From the NCBI GenBank assembly GCA_963697455.1, contig CAVOOI010000024.1, positions 60,183 through 124,182 of the forward strand: 64,000 nt of DNA, read 5' to 3'. The stretch comes from JAFEDN01 sp963697455 (GTDB taxonomy: Bacteria > Pseudomonadota > Gammaproteobacteria > Coxiellales > Coxiellaceae). Both the position numbers and the translations under genes were made by a program. This document shows, in pieces, positions 26,858-35,559 of the stretch. Every line of letters begins with the position of its first letter. Positions within the stretch are counted from its first letter, which is position 1. The notes beneath the pieces were generated by a model, which was given only the letters and a program-made list of their open reading frames with translations, did no database searches and was not told where the DNA came from.

Positions 26858-27691
26858 TCATTTTTTCTTTTTTTTAGTTTCATCCCGTGATTTTTCAAGC
26901 TGAAGACGTGCGGCAGATTTTTTTGGTCTGCGCGTTGGATCAGCCCGAGCGCTAGTCTTTGAGGGTTCTTTCTCGTCTAAAGCGATTCCAAATAATGCGG
27001 ATAAATCTGTGTTTTCTAGCGTTTTAGCTTCGGGCAATGATGACGGTGATTGTGACAGGCGTTTGCCTGCTTTGACAATAAGATCGTCACGATTCACCTG
27101 GCGCAGTAGAAACAGCAACTCCGGCGCTTCGTCGAGACGAGCACCCACGCCATATAAAACCGCTGCGGCGTGCTTGCATAAACCCGCGTAATCCGGGCAT
27201 GAACAGCGAATACTAATTTCTTTAGGGTGCGGAAACAATCCTTTTTCCGGACGGGTCATCGTCGTCATCACTGGTTTGGAAAATCGGCCTTGCAATAATT
27301 CAATCATGGAATCAAATTGGCCCGCGCAGTCATTCACCAAATTTTTCCAACGGGCCTTCGGCAATCCCGTAATACTGATGTTCACTCGGTAGATATCGGA
27401 ACCGCTGACCAACGCCTCAATCCCACCCGGCTGGAGCTGCAGATCAATCACCGAGCCATTGCGCACGTAAGTCCGCCCTCTCGGTAACCGGCTTTCAAAA
27501 TCGCTGTAAGATTCCAGATTATCGCACCACGCTTTACCCCAAAACGATTTCGCAATCGTTCGACCTTCGATATGCACGGGCTTAACTTCACGCCCTTGTT
27601 TTTTTAATCGTGCGACCTTGCGCGCCGCTGCCGCGCGACGTTTGGCCACCGGCACATAAGGCGGAAAATCGCTGTATCGGTCCCATCCCAT
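26858..27691 (-). CDS. SWIM zinc-finger protein
   Basis: This 277-residue protein has a SWIM zinc finger with C163, C165, C172 and H174 (CSCPDYAGLCKHAAAVL). SWIM domains bind DNA or proteins and often accompany SNF2 helicases. The protein ends in a lysine/arginine-rich tail. The gene follows the SNF2 helicase with a 2-base gap, so the two are one operon and probably one complex. At 58316 the same two modules occur fused in a single protein. Its cellular role is unknown. Confidence 0.9.
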   Translation of the reverse strand: MGWDRYSDFPPYVPVAKRRAAAARKVARLKKQGREVKPVHIEGRTIAKSFWGKAWCDNLESYSDFESRLPRGRTYVRNGSVIDLQLQPGGIEALVSGSDIYRVNISITGLPKARWKNLVNDCAGQFDSMIELLQGRFSKPVMTTMTRPEKGLFPHPKEISIRCSCPDYAGLCKHAAAVLYGVGARLDEAPELLFLLRQVNRDDLIVKAGKRLSQSPSSLPEAKTLENTDLSALFGIALDEKEPSKTSARADPTRRPKKSAARLQLEKSRDETKKKKK

Positions 27692-27693
27692 GA

Positions 27694-30483
27694 TTATTCT
27701 CCTAATACTTGATGGATATCTAATGAGATCATATCTAACAATTCTTTATTGCTCAACGTGGTCAGATTGAATTCGTCACTGGCCGACAGCAAATCATCTG
27801 CCAAAGCTTTTTTCGTGCGGATCAGCGCATCAATTTTTTCTTCGATCGTTCCTGAACAAATAAATTTATGCACCAGCACATTTTTTTTCTGGCCGATACG
27901 ATATGCGCGGTCCGTCGCCTGGTTTTCCACCGCAGGATTCCACCAGCGATCAAAATGAATGACGTGTGCCGCCGCGGTTAAATTGAGCCCCGTGCCACCT
28001 GCTTTTAGCGATAACACAAAAAAAGGCGGGCCCGATTCCTGCTGAAAAGTTTCTACGAGCTGCGCACGTTGTTTAATCGCCGTTTGCCCGTGCAGCGTCA
28101 AACCATCGCGCTGAAACACGCGGGCCAGGCAATCATGCAGGGCCGGGATAATTTCTCGAAATTGGGTAAAAATCAGCACTTTTTCCTGTTTGGCAGCGAT
28201 GGTCGCGGCAAGCTCCTGCAATCGCAAAAATTTACCACTGGCGGCGGACTCATATTCGCCATGCCCCAGCCATTGACTGGGATGGTTGCAGATTTGCTTT
28301 AAACGCAGCAGAGATGCTAATACCAAACCGCGCCGGGCAACGCCATCTAAATCTGTCTGATTAAGCCGCCGGGTTAATTCCTCCACGGCCTGCTGATAAG
28401 CAGCTATCTGTGGTTTACTCAACGCGCAATACGCGGTGATTTCGGTTTTATCCGGCAAATCAGCAATTACACTCTTATCGGTTTTTAAACGGCGTAAAAT
28501 GTAAGGACTCACCAGCCGGCGCACGGTCGCGTGAAAATCTGGTTTTTTGGCATAATTTGCGAACGCGCGATAACCGCCGAGTAAACCGGGAGCAGCGAAA
28601 TCAAACAGCGACCACAAATCCGTCAATCTATTTTCAATCGGTGTACCCGTCAAAATCAGGCGTACCGACGCTGATAACGCTTTAATCGCCTGCGTTTGCC
28701 GCGCGGCGGGATTCTTGATGCTTTGCGCTTCATCCAGAATCACGGTGTCCCATTCCACGCTGGTCAGCCAGGGCAAACGCAACACCGTGCCATAAGTCGT
28801 CATCACCACATCCGTCTGCTGTAAATCCGGCGGGTCTTCGCGGCGTTGCTTTTCTGCTTTTATCGCAGACTTTTTTGGCGCGGACGCATGTGCGATAACC
28901 ACACGTAAATCCGGCGTAAATCGCGCCATTTCCGCTTGCCAGTTTCCCAACAGCGATGCCGGCACTATCAACAGATGCGGTTTTTTTTGCGGCGGTATAG
29001 ATGAGCGACCGTGCTTGATGAGCAGCAATAACGCCAATATCTGCAGGGTTTTTCCCAATCCCATGTCGTCAGCCAGACAACCGCCTAAACGTAACTGGTA
29101 TAATCGCCACAACCATTGCACTCCCGTCTGTTGATACGGGCGCAGGACTGCCTGAAGACGTGTCTGCAGAACAGTTTGTAAAGCGTGATCGCTGTTTTGC
29201 GGCTGGCGCAGATCCGCCAGCGCCGCATGTAACCATACTCCTTCAATGACACGCGAATATTCCGTTAACACCGCTGATTCGGCACTGGCCGAAGCAGATT
29301 GTGCGCCGGCCAGCCAGCGGATGCCTTCGGCCCAACTGAGCCCTTCTCGTTGCGTTTGTCGTTCCAATTTTTTCCAGTGCGCCAAGACCGCGTTTAATTT
29401 CTCCGGGTCCACAGCCACCCACTGTCCCTTGACCTGAACGAAACCACCCGGAGTATTTAACAGATTTTTCAATTCCAATTCGGTAAGCCGTTCACCGTTG
29501 GGCAATACCATATCCGCGCTAAAATCCAGCAATGCGTCCAGCCCCAAAGCGCTGGGATTTTTCTCGCCGATTTTAATCTGCAGCTGTGGATATGGCGGTT
29601 TTTTAGGATTCCACCAGTTGGGAACCCGCACCACAATCCCCGCCGTTTCCATCCATGGCGTTGCTTGCAAAAATTGGAAGGCTTCACCACTATCCCAGGC
29701 CAGCGGATGAAACAGCGCCTGTGAATCTAGTAGTTTTTTTAAAAACCCGCAGTGCTCCGCGGCTTTCTGAATCGGTAATAATAACGCCAGCAACTGCGCT
29801 CGCCGAGATTCGCCAGCATATTCCTGCAAAGCGCGGCTTAATGGCCAATGCTGTAACGTGGCTTCCTTCGACAAACGCGCGGTATAAGTTGCCATAAATG
29901 CGAACGGGCGCTGCGGATCGGATTTATTTTCGGCTAAATGAAAGCAGACGCGCCCGACTTTGTGCCATGCTGGGTAATGTGTTTCCAAATATGCGGACAG
30001 TGTGGGGTTTTCAAATTCAGTCACTTCACGAATCAATTGCTGAAGCAGTGTTTGCCACCATTGACCCAACCGCTCCAGATTTAAATATTCACCACCGCGC
30101 ATAAACGGCGCTTGATCGAGTAAGGTCTGTAATTCGGCTGTTGGCGACAAAATCTGGCGCCAGGCATCGCCGCGATCATCTCCAGTACGCGCCTGCTGAC
30201 AAACGGCATTCAGTAAACACTGGGAAAACTGCCGCCAGAAAGCGATACCGGGCGGCAGCGTTTCGTTAAAAAACCCAAATCCCAGATGCAGCAAACCATG
30301 CGCGGCATCATTAGCAAATAAAGCGCGAATTTTCTCAATGACCCCAGTGGACCCAGGACTTTCCACAGCAGAATCAGGATGCTCTTCCAAATACAGACGC
30401 CCGCCGGGAGACAGTGTCAAATCAATCCACTGAACTGTGTCAGTTTTTTCAATCATAGCTCCAAAACTCATTTCTCTTAGCAC
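27694..30483 (-). CDS. SNF2-family helicase
   Basis: This 929-residue Swi2/Snf2 ATPase has Walker A DDMGLGKT with K478, the DEAQ box (DEAQSIKNP), LTGTPIENRLTDLWSL (motif III), and the C-terminal RecA lobe with KAGGTGLNLTAA and ENQATDRAYRIGQ (motifs V and VI). The N-terminal ~440 residues are the helicase-associated region seen in bacterial SNF2 proteins. It translocates on duplex DNA using ATP to remodel bound proteins. GC content is above the local average. The next gene encodes its SWIM partner. The start is uncertain: the ATG codons at 30471 and 30456 are alternatives. Confidence 0.93.
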   Translation of the reverse strand: MLREMSFGAMIEKTDTVQWIDLTLSPGGRLYLEEHPDSAVESPGSTGVIEKIRALFANDAAHGLLHLGFGFFNETLPPGIAFWRQFSQCLLNAVCQQARTGDDRGDAWRQILSPTAELQTLLDQAPFMRGGEYLNLERLGQWWQTLLQQLIREVTEFENPTLSAYLETHYPAWHKVGRVCFHLAENKSDPQRPFAFMATYTARLSKEATLQHWPLSRALQEYAGESRRAQLLALLLPIQKAAEHCGFLKKLLDSQALFHPLAWDSGEAFQFLQATPWMETAGIVVRVPNWWNPKKPPYPQLQIKIGEKNPSALGLDALLDFSADMVLPNGERLTELELKNLLNTPGGFVQVKGQWVAVDPEKLNAVLAHWKKLERQTQREGLSWAEGIRWLAGAQSASASAESAVLTEYSRVIEGVWLHAALADLRQPQNSDHALQTVLQTRLQAVLRPYQQTGVQWLWRLYQLRLGGCLADDMGLGKTLQILALLLLIKHGRSSIPPQKKPHLLIVPASLLGNWQAEMARFTPDLRVVIAHASAPKKSAIKAEKQRREDPPDLQQTDVVMTTYGTVLRLPWLTSVEWDTVILDEAQSIKNPAARQTQAIKALSASVRLILTGTPIENRLTDLWSLFDFAAPGLLGGYRAFANYAKKPDFHATVRRLVSPYILRRLKTDKSVIADLPDKTEITAYCALSKPQIAAYQQAVEELTRRLNQTDLDGVARRGLVLASLLRLKQICNHPSQWLGHGEYESAASGKFLRLQELAATIAAKQEKVLIFTQFREIIPALHDCLARVFQRDGLTLHGQTAIKQRAQLVETFQQESGPPFFVLSLKAGGTGLNLTAAAHVIHFDRWWNPAVENQATDRAYRIGQKKNVLVHKFICSGTIEEKIDALIRTKKALADDLLSASDEFNLTTLSNKELLDMISLDIHQVLGE

Positions 30484-30610
30484 ATAGGCAGTATAATATC
30501 AGTTTTTGAGCTTGGAAACGATTTAGAGCAGATGACTAACATTCACTTGAATTCACGAAAAATCAGGAACATATGACCGTTAATTCCGAATAAGCGGTGA
30601 CACACCTCCA

Positions 30611-30639
30611 TTGACAAGAATTGTGTATTTTGATACGAT
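30611..30639 (+). promoter_or_regulatory. Sigma-70 promoter of ankyrin gene
   Basis: A perfect TTGACA at 30611-30616 is followed after 17 bases by TACGAT at 30634-30639 (4 of 6 matches to TATAAT). It lies ~70 bases before the ankyrin gene start at 30709. Confidence 0.6.
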
Positions 30640-30708
30640 TGCAAGAGGAATTAGGTATTATATAAAATAAAACAATGTTTAAAATCAAAGGTACTACAAG
30701 TTAAAGAT

Positions 30709-32010
30709 ATGAAAAATTCAAAAAATAAACCCGTTATCGCAAGTCCAGAAGATCTAAAACTTTTTGAAAAACACTACTGTTCAGCTATTGACGACAAAGA
30801 TATTAAGCCTTTGCAAGCTTTCGTAACAAGTTATCCTCAGTTCATTGATGTGATTCCAAACCGACCATTATGGGCGGCGGTTTGTTGCAATGACCTTGAT
30901 TTTGCTACATGGTTAATTGATCAGGGTGCTGATGTCAACTATGCAGACTCATACCACCAATACACCATATTACATGAAGATTTTAGTCATGGAAGAGACA
31001 TCAGTTTACCAATGTTTAAATTATTGTTAGCAAAAGGCGCTAAAACAGATGTTTTTTGTAAGGGAAGCAATTGGGGTGAAGATCGACTGACTCCTTTACA
31101 TTTAGCAGCAATGTATAATCGATTAGATTTGGTTATCGCCTTGTTACAAGCTGATGCATTGCCCCATTTGACTACTGGTGGTAGACATTCAAATACTGCT
31201 TTGGGCTTATGTATTAATAAAGGAAACAATATAACGATAATTCAGGAATTAATTAACGCAAAAGCTAATCCTAATTCAATTAATGGGTTGGGACAACCAC
31301 AATTAGTAAAATTACTGAAATGTGGATTTCTGTATAAACCTGTTGAATTATTATTAAAAGCTGTAAAAATTTTAATGAAAGCTGGGGCTGCCCTTAATCT
31401 GAGTGATAACGAAGGTCTCACTCCGTTACATGTATGTGCTCAGAATGGATATTCAGAAATTGCAGAATACTTAATCCAAAATGGCGCTAATCCCGAACTT
31501 AAAGATGCGAAAGGTCATGATTTTAAATGGCATGCTGAGCATGGTAACATGCTATCTTTAGACCAAAGTGAACCTGAAGTTAAGCGTGTGATTTCTAGGA
31601 TGAATGCTCAAAATTCATATCAAATTACAGAGGAAGGCTACTTTGTAGCACCTAAGGATAAAGATTCAAAAACTGTGTCGCCAATCGTTATGGTCGAGAG
31701 TGGTGAAAAAGGTGATCAATATGTAGAGAGATGGATTTCTTCATCCCTTGATGAGTATGTTAAAAATCGAGCAGCCGTTCTTCCTATTTGGGAAAAGCGA
31801 AATGAACTTAAACTTAACCAGGAGATTTCTACCAAAATAGAGCCTGAAACTTCATATCAAATTATAGAGGATTACAAGCAAATTAACTCCTGGGCAACTC
31901 TGTTTCCCTTGCCAAAAGGTTTAAAGCCATTTGTTATGGGTGGGAATGGAGCAGAGGAAGATGATGATGAAATTGGGTTAGATATTGTTTTGAATCAACG
32001 ACAGCTTTAA
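30709..32010 (+). CDS. Ankyrin-repeat protein with acidic C-terminal block
   Basis: This 433-residue protein has about five ankyrin repeats over residues 45-285 (LIDQGADVNYADSYHQYT; LTPLHLAAMYNRLDLVIALL; LTPLHVCAQNGYSEIAEYL). The C-terminal ~150 residues are not recognised and end in GAEEDDDEIGLDIVLNQRQL. A cluster of acidic residues 10-20 positions before the end resembles the E-block of Dot/Icm type IV effectors. Effector status is inference. A consensus promoter lies upstream. It heads a cluster of accessory genes with similar features. Confidence 0.82.
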   Translation: MKNSKNKPVIASPEDLKLFEKHYCSAIDDKDIKPLQAFVTSYPQFIDVIPNRPLWAAVCCNDLDFATWLIDQGADVNYADSYHQYTILHEDFSHGRDISLPMFKLLLAKGAKTDVFCKGSNWGEDRLTPLHLAAMYNRLDLVIALLQADALPHLTTGGRHSNTALGLCINKGNNITIIQELINAKANPNSINGLGQPQLVKLLKCGFLYKPVELLLKAVKILMKAGAALNLSDNEGLTPLHVCAQNGYSEIAEYLIQNGANPELKDAKGHDFKWHAEHGNMLSLDQSEPEVKRVISRMNAQNSYQITEEGYFVAPKDKDSKTVSPIVMVESGEKGDQYVERWISSSLDEYVKNRAAVLPIWEKRNELKLNQEISTKIEPETSYQIIEDYKQINSWATLFPLPKGLKPFVMGGNGAEEDDDEIGLDIVLNQRQL

Positions 32011-32132
32011 GCAGTTACGCTGTAAACGCTATAGACATTTTAATATTATTTTAAGTATTATTGTTTACTATGGTCAAAGAGTAGCATAGACCACTTTAGC
32101 TATCTAAACTAATCATCCACAGGAAAAAAGCA

Positions 32133-33254
32133 ATGAGCCGAGATCACAAATTAACCTGTTATTATACTCAAGCGCCTGAAATATCCAGAGTCAAAGAGGC
32201 AGAAGCTGAACCAAAAATTGAAATTCAACCAAATGAATGGAAAATGGTAGAACAGGGTCTGCTTTTTTCCAAGAGTTTTAAAAGCTGTATAGCCGTTGTC
32301 GCTGTACTGGCAGAACTAAAAAGTAACCGCGTTGAGCTGTATCTCTATCATGCGCGAGAGCAAGTTTTCTACCAAAAATTTATTCAGCATATACTGAAAG
32401 AAGACATTAGAACGATTCATATTTTTTCTAAGACAGCGGATGAATTTAGTCAACACTATAGTCGCGTACCTATACTGATAACTGAGTTTAAAGAAGCCCT
32501 GGCAAAAAATCCCAGTTCACAAACAAATCTCAATCGAGTTGAAGTGCCTTCTTACGATGAAGCCTCTTTCAATCCGCTGGAGCAAAAAATATTACTGAAT
32601 AAAATAACCCAGAAGAACGAAAAAGAAATATTAGAAAGAGAGATCTTAATGGATTTGAGCCAAATGACGGAAAAATTATATCAATGGGGTGGAGCTGAAC
32701 AAGAAGAAGGCTTAGGAGAAGAAGAGGAAAAAGACGATAAAAACCAATCTGCGACAAATTTTTTCAAGATAATTACTCCAGCAACAACCAGCAAGAAAAT
32801 CGATGATTTAATAAAGCTGTTAGCGACGGATATGCTTGATCACCAGGCTGAAGAGGGCGGTGATGATTGGTCTATAAGAGTCTACAAAGCCCTGGCGCGG
32901 GTTCAGCGCTGCGATGTAATTATTTTTTCAAAAAATAATCCCATCATTATTAAACCAGCAACACGAAATACCGAGTCAAAACCTATTCAAATAGAGGATA
33001 ATGGCAATGGACAATATGCCCTTTCAAAAAAATCTATCACCCCTGAAGAAACCGCTAACACAATCATTGCCGTTGATGCGACTCAATTTATGTCTCCACA
33101 GGAATTTGCGCGGAAAATCAGCAAAAAAAGAGGGCAGCCTGAAGCCTCTCTCAGTGATTCGGCAAAGGCTACCCTGCTTTATGATTCCAAAAATAAAAAC
33201 CCAGGAACAGGAAAAAGCCCTGGTTGCTGTCCTCCGCAATGTTTAATTTTATAA
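32133..33254 (+). CDS. Hypothetical protein ending in a CaaX lipidation box
   Basis: This 373-residue, mostly charged protein matches no known enzyme I recognise. The last residues are SPGCCPPQCLIL. CLIL is a CaaX box whose final leucine favours geranylgeranylation, and the two preceding cysteines (CC) resemble the palmitoylation sites of Rho/Ras-type GTPases. Bacteria lack CaaX prenylation, so this tail makes sense only inside a eukaryotic host, as known for Legionella AnkB and similar effectors. An AGGA ribosome-binding site precedes the ATG. An acidic EEGLGEEEEKDD stretch occurs near residues 190-203. It lies between two ankyrin genes. Confidence 0.75.
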   Translation: MSRDHKLTCYYTQAPEISRVKEAEAEPKIEIQPNEWKMVEQGLLFSKSFKSCIAVVAVLAELKSNRVELYLYHAREQVFYQKFIQHILKEDIRTIHIFSKTADEFSQHYSRVPILITEFKEALAKNPSSQTNLNRVEVPSYDEASFNPLEQKILLNKITQKNEKEILEREILMDLSQMTEKLYQWGGAEQEEGLGEEEEKDDKNQSATNFFKIITPATTSKKIDDLIKLLATDMLDHQAEEGGDDWSIRVYKALARVQRCDVIIFSKNNPIIIKPATRNTESKPIQIEDNGNGQYALSKKSITPEETANTIIAVDATQFMSPQEFARKISKKRGQPEASLSDSAKATLLYDSKNKNPGTGKSPGCCPPQCLIL

Positions 33255-33261
33255 TGACTGA

Positions 33262-34077
33262 CTACTGAAGTGAAGGTGATAACAACTCATAATGCGCATC
33301 ATCCTGATAGGCTTCGGCTTCTCTAAAAGAGGCTGCGTATTTAACCACCAAGTCAGCGACAGGTGTCGGAATACCTTTATTTTGCAAGATAGGGATAGCG
33401 GTTTTATACTTAAACAGAGTCATGTTAGATCTGGCTTCAAAATATATTTCATTGAGTGACTGCCGCTCCAGCGGATTGTCCATAGGAAGTTTTAAATCTA
33501 ATTTTGCACCCGCTAACAATAATGCCATCACTATCGGTTGGTACTCACTTAATGACTGCGCAAAAAAATGAATGGGCGCCACCTGTTTATCGGGACGAAT
33601 CGCGGGGTCCGCCTTGGCTTTTAATAAAATTTTAACCACACCAACCGCCGGGCCACCTTTTTTTGGTGACCTTGACGCAGCCAGAAATAAAGGCGTCTTT
33701 CTCTGTGCGCCATCCTCTACAGCCAGATGATCACAGGGCGTAGCATTCACTCTGGCTTTGTGTTCAACTAATAGCTCAACAGCAGCTTCTTTGCCGTGTT
33801 GTGCCGCCCAATGTAATGGGGTAAACCCATAATTATTCCTATGATCAACCTTGGCTTTAGCTTCAAGTAATAGTTGCATAATCGGCAAACATCCCGCACG
33901 GGCCGCATAGAACAAAGCCGTGCTGCCTTCCGTATCGGTCACAGTCACTGCTTTTTGCGCCAGCAGAAGACAGCAAAGCAATTGTTTTACCAATCCCTCA
34001 CCGAGTAATTTAGTCACTCGCTCAATATCCGCTCGCGCTGCTGCCTCGATAATGGCCGGTCGGCCTTGCTCTTTCAT
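33262..34077 (-). CDS. Ankyrin-repeat protein
   Basis: This 271-residue protein has at least four ankyrin repeats (GSTALFYAARAGCLPIMQLL; FTPLHWAAQHGKEAAVELL; KTPLFLAASRS...VVKILLKAKADP; APIHFFAQSL...ALLLAGAKL). The C-terminal ~70 residues are non-repetitive. I choose the ATG at 34077, which has AGGAAAA upstream, over the one at 34125. The gene is GC-richer than its neighbours. It converges with the CaaX protein gene, 7 bases apart. It is probably a protein-binding accessory or effector protein. Confidence 0.8.
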   Translation of the reverse strand: MKEQGRPAIIEAAARADIERVTKLLGEGLVKQLLCCLLLAQKAVTVTDTEGSTALFYAARAGCLPIMQLLLEAKAKVDHRNNYGFTPLHWAAQHGKEAAVELLVEHKARVNATPCDHLAVEDGAQRKTPLFLAASRSPKKGGPAVGVVKILLKAKADPAIRPDKQVAPIHFFAQSLSEYQPIVMALLLAGAKLDLKLPMDNPLERQSLNEIYFEARSNMTLFKYKTAIPILQNKGIPTPVADLVVKYAASFREAEAYQDDAHYELLSPSLQ

Positions 34078-34447
34078 GATGTTTTCCTGGTAACTGTGAT
34101 GATATTCTACATTATTATTATACATTAACTGCTGATATAAGTAAAAATCCCAGAGTTTAGGGCAATATTGAACCTTTGCGATTCAAACTTATGACCATGA
34201 AAAAAGCATCCACCATTAAAATATACTGGTAGAATTTGTCTCTCCATGCTCGAGAAGAAACAAACGATTTTTGCTAATCGCGAACCAGCCGGCCCTTCCG
34301 CAGAACCTGGATAAAAATTCAAAGGGCCAAAGTCCAGCACAATATTTTTGTTAATTTTTTTGCTTTTTAAGAAAACCTTAATTTTTTAGTGTTACGTTTA
34401 AAAGACAGGTTTTTTTGAATATATAATATATTTCAATGGGGGTTTAT
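34078..34447. other. Divergent intergenic region
   Basis: This stretch separates the minus-strand ankyrin gene from the plus-strand 209-residue gene. A 71-codon minus-strand frame (34125-34340) lacks a ribosome-binding site and similarity to anything I know. The right part (34350-34430) is very AT-rich with TTTTTT runs and probably holds the promoter of the downstream gene. Confidence 0.4.
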
Positions 34448-35077
34448 ATGAAAAATAGCGAGAATGAATCCAAAGATCAACAAGTAGAATATGCTGAAAA
34501 GGTGAAGTGTTATTATGGGATATGGAAGGAAATCAATGGAAAAAGAGAATATCTAGAAGTACAGTCAACGCCTAAAACGCCTGAGGAGAAGAAAGCTTTG
34601 ATGCAAAAAAAAATTAGGCGGCTTGCTGAAAATTATTCTAAGCCAGAAAGCACGCTTGAATTTTTTAGAACAGATGGTTTTTCTGCACAGCAGAAGCGCA
34701 CTTCGTTGCTAAAGGTTGCTGATAGTTTTGATTCGAGCAAAAATATCCAATTAGATTACAAAGATCTTGCAGTACTACTTCAACAGAACGGCCTTAAGGG
34801 CAATTCAAATAAAGAAAGTGCGACATGCAAGTTTTTCCATAAAAATGTTCATCTTTGGCCTGATTCATTTATAAAATTTTATGAAGATTCTAGAAAGAAT
34901 AGTGCCATGTTCTGGTATTATGAACCTTATTCTAAGCTTTTAGAGAAATATCCCCTTGATACTTCTGATACTTCTGAAACTGCAACTTTTCCAGTTAAAA
35001 ATAAAAGCACTGAATCTATCTCAAATACCGAAGAAGATGTGGAATTTGTGGATGATAGGTTTTATACGTTAGCTTAG
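34448..35077 (+). CDS. Hypothetical acidic-tailed protein
   Basis: This 209-residue soluble protein is not recognised. Residues ~40-75 are lysine-rich and helical; the C-terminal ~40 residues are Ser/Thr- and Glu-rich, ending NTEEDVEFVDDRFYTLA, again an acidic block near the end. I start it at 34448, not 34436, because the GGGGG ribosome-binding element lies between the two ATGs. Its location in the accessory cluster and its tail suggest a secreted substrate, but this is only inference. Confidence 0.55.
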   Translation: MKNSENESKDQQVEYAEKVKCYYGIWKEINGKREYLEVQSTPKTPEEKKALMQKKIRRLAENYSKPESTLEFFRTDGFSAQQKRTSLLKVADSFDSSKNIQLDYKDLAVLLQQNGLKGNSNKESATCKFFHKNVHLWPDSFIKFYEDSRKNSAMFWYYEPYSKLLEKYPLDTSDTSETATFPVKNKSTESISNTEEDVEFVDDRFYTLA

Positions 35078-35226
35078 CTGGCTATCAATCAGGGACGATT
35101 GTCCGGCGGTAAGAGCAATGCATTCAAACATGAAATTCGCAAAAAGGCTGATTTCAAAAGCATACTGGATAGTAATACAAATAATTTATAATAGGGTTAA
35201 TCTTATACCCAAAAGGTAACAATTAA

Positions 35227-35445
35227 ATGTCTTTACTGTCGTTATTTGGCTTATGCGCAGTCACTCTTATGTTGGTTTTTTACACACTTGAAAATCGTAA
35301 TCATTGGTTTATTTTTGGATTCAGTGTCGCATGCGGATTGGGATCAATTTATGGCTTTCTGCAAGGAGCTTGGCCTTTTGGAATCGTAGAAGGGATTTGG
35401 GCAATAGTGGCCTTAAAAAAATGGTTCCAGCATGGCAAAAAGTAA
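35227..35445 (+). CDS. Small two-helix membrane protein
   Basis: This 72-residue protein has hydrophobic segments at about residues 3-20 and 29-50. It carries ENRNHWFIFGF followed by YGFLQGAWPFGIVEGIWAIVA, a conserved block found in short uncharacterised membrane proteins of proteobacteria. It probably resides in the inner membrane. The C-terminus is basic (KKWFQHGKK). No function is known. It stands alone with its own start between accessory genes. Confidence 0.7.
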   Translation: MSLLSLFGLCAVTLMLVFYTLENRNHWFIFGFSVACGLGSIYGFLQGAWPFGIVEGIWAIVALKKWFQHGKK

Positions 35446-35559
35446 TTTCTTAATGTGACCACCCTCGTTTTTTGAAGAAATCTGGCAATTTTAGTTTCTG
35501 CATGTTACACTACGAAAAAAATTTAGTTTAATTTAGAGAAAGGAAAAAAGGATGAAAGG

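Noticed and set aside
34125..34340. Minus-strand 71-codon frame
   Set aside because: No ribosome-binding site, no recognisable family, and it lies in a divergent promoter region.
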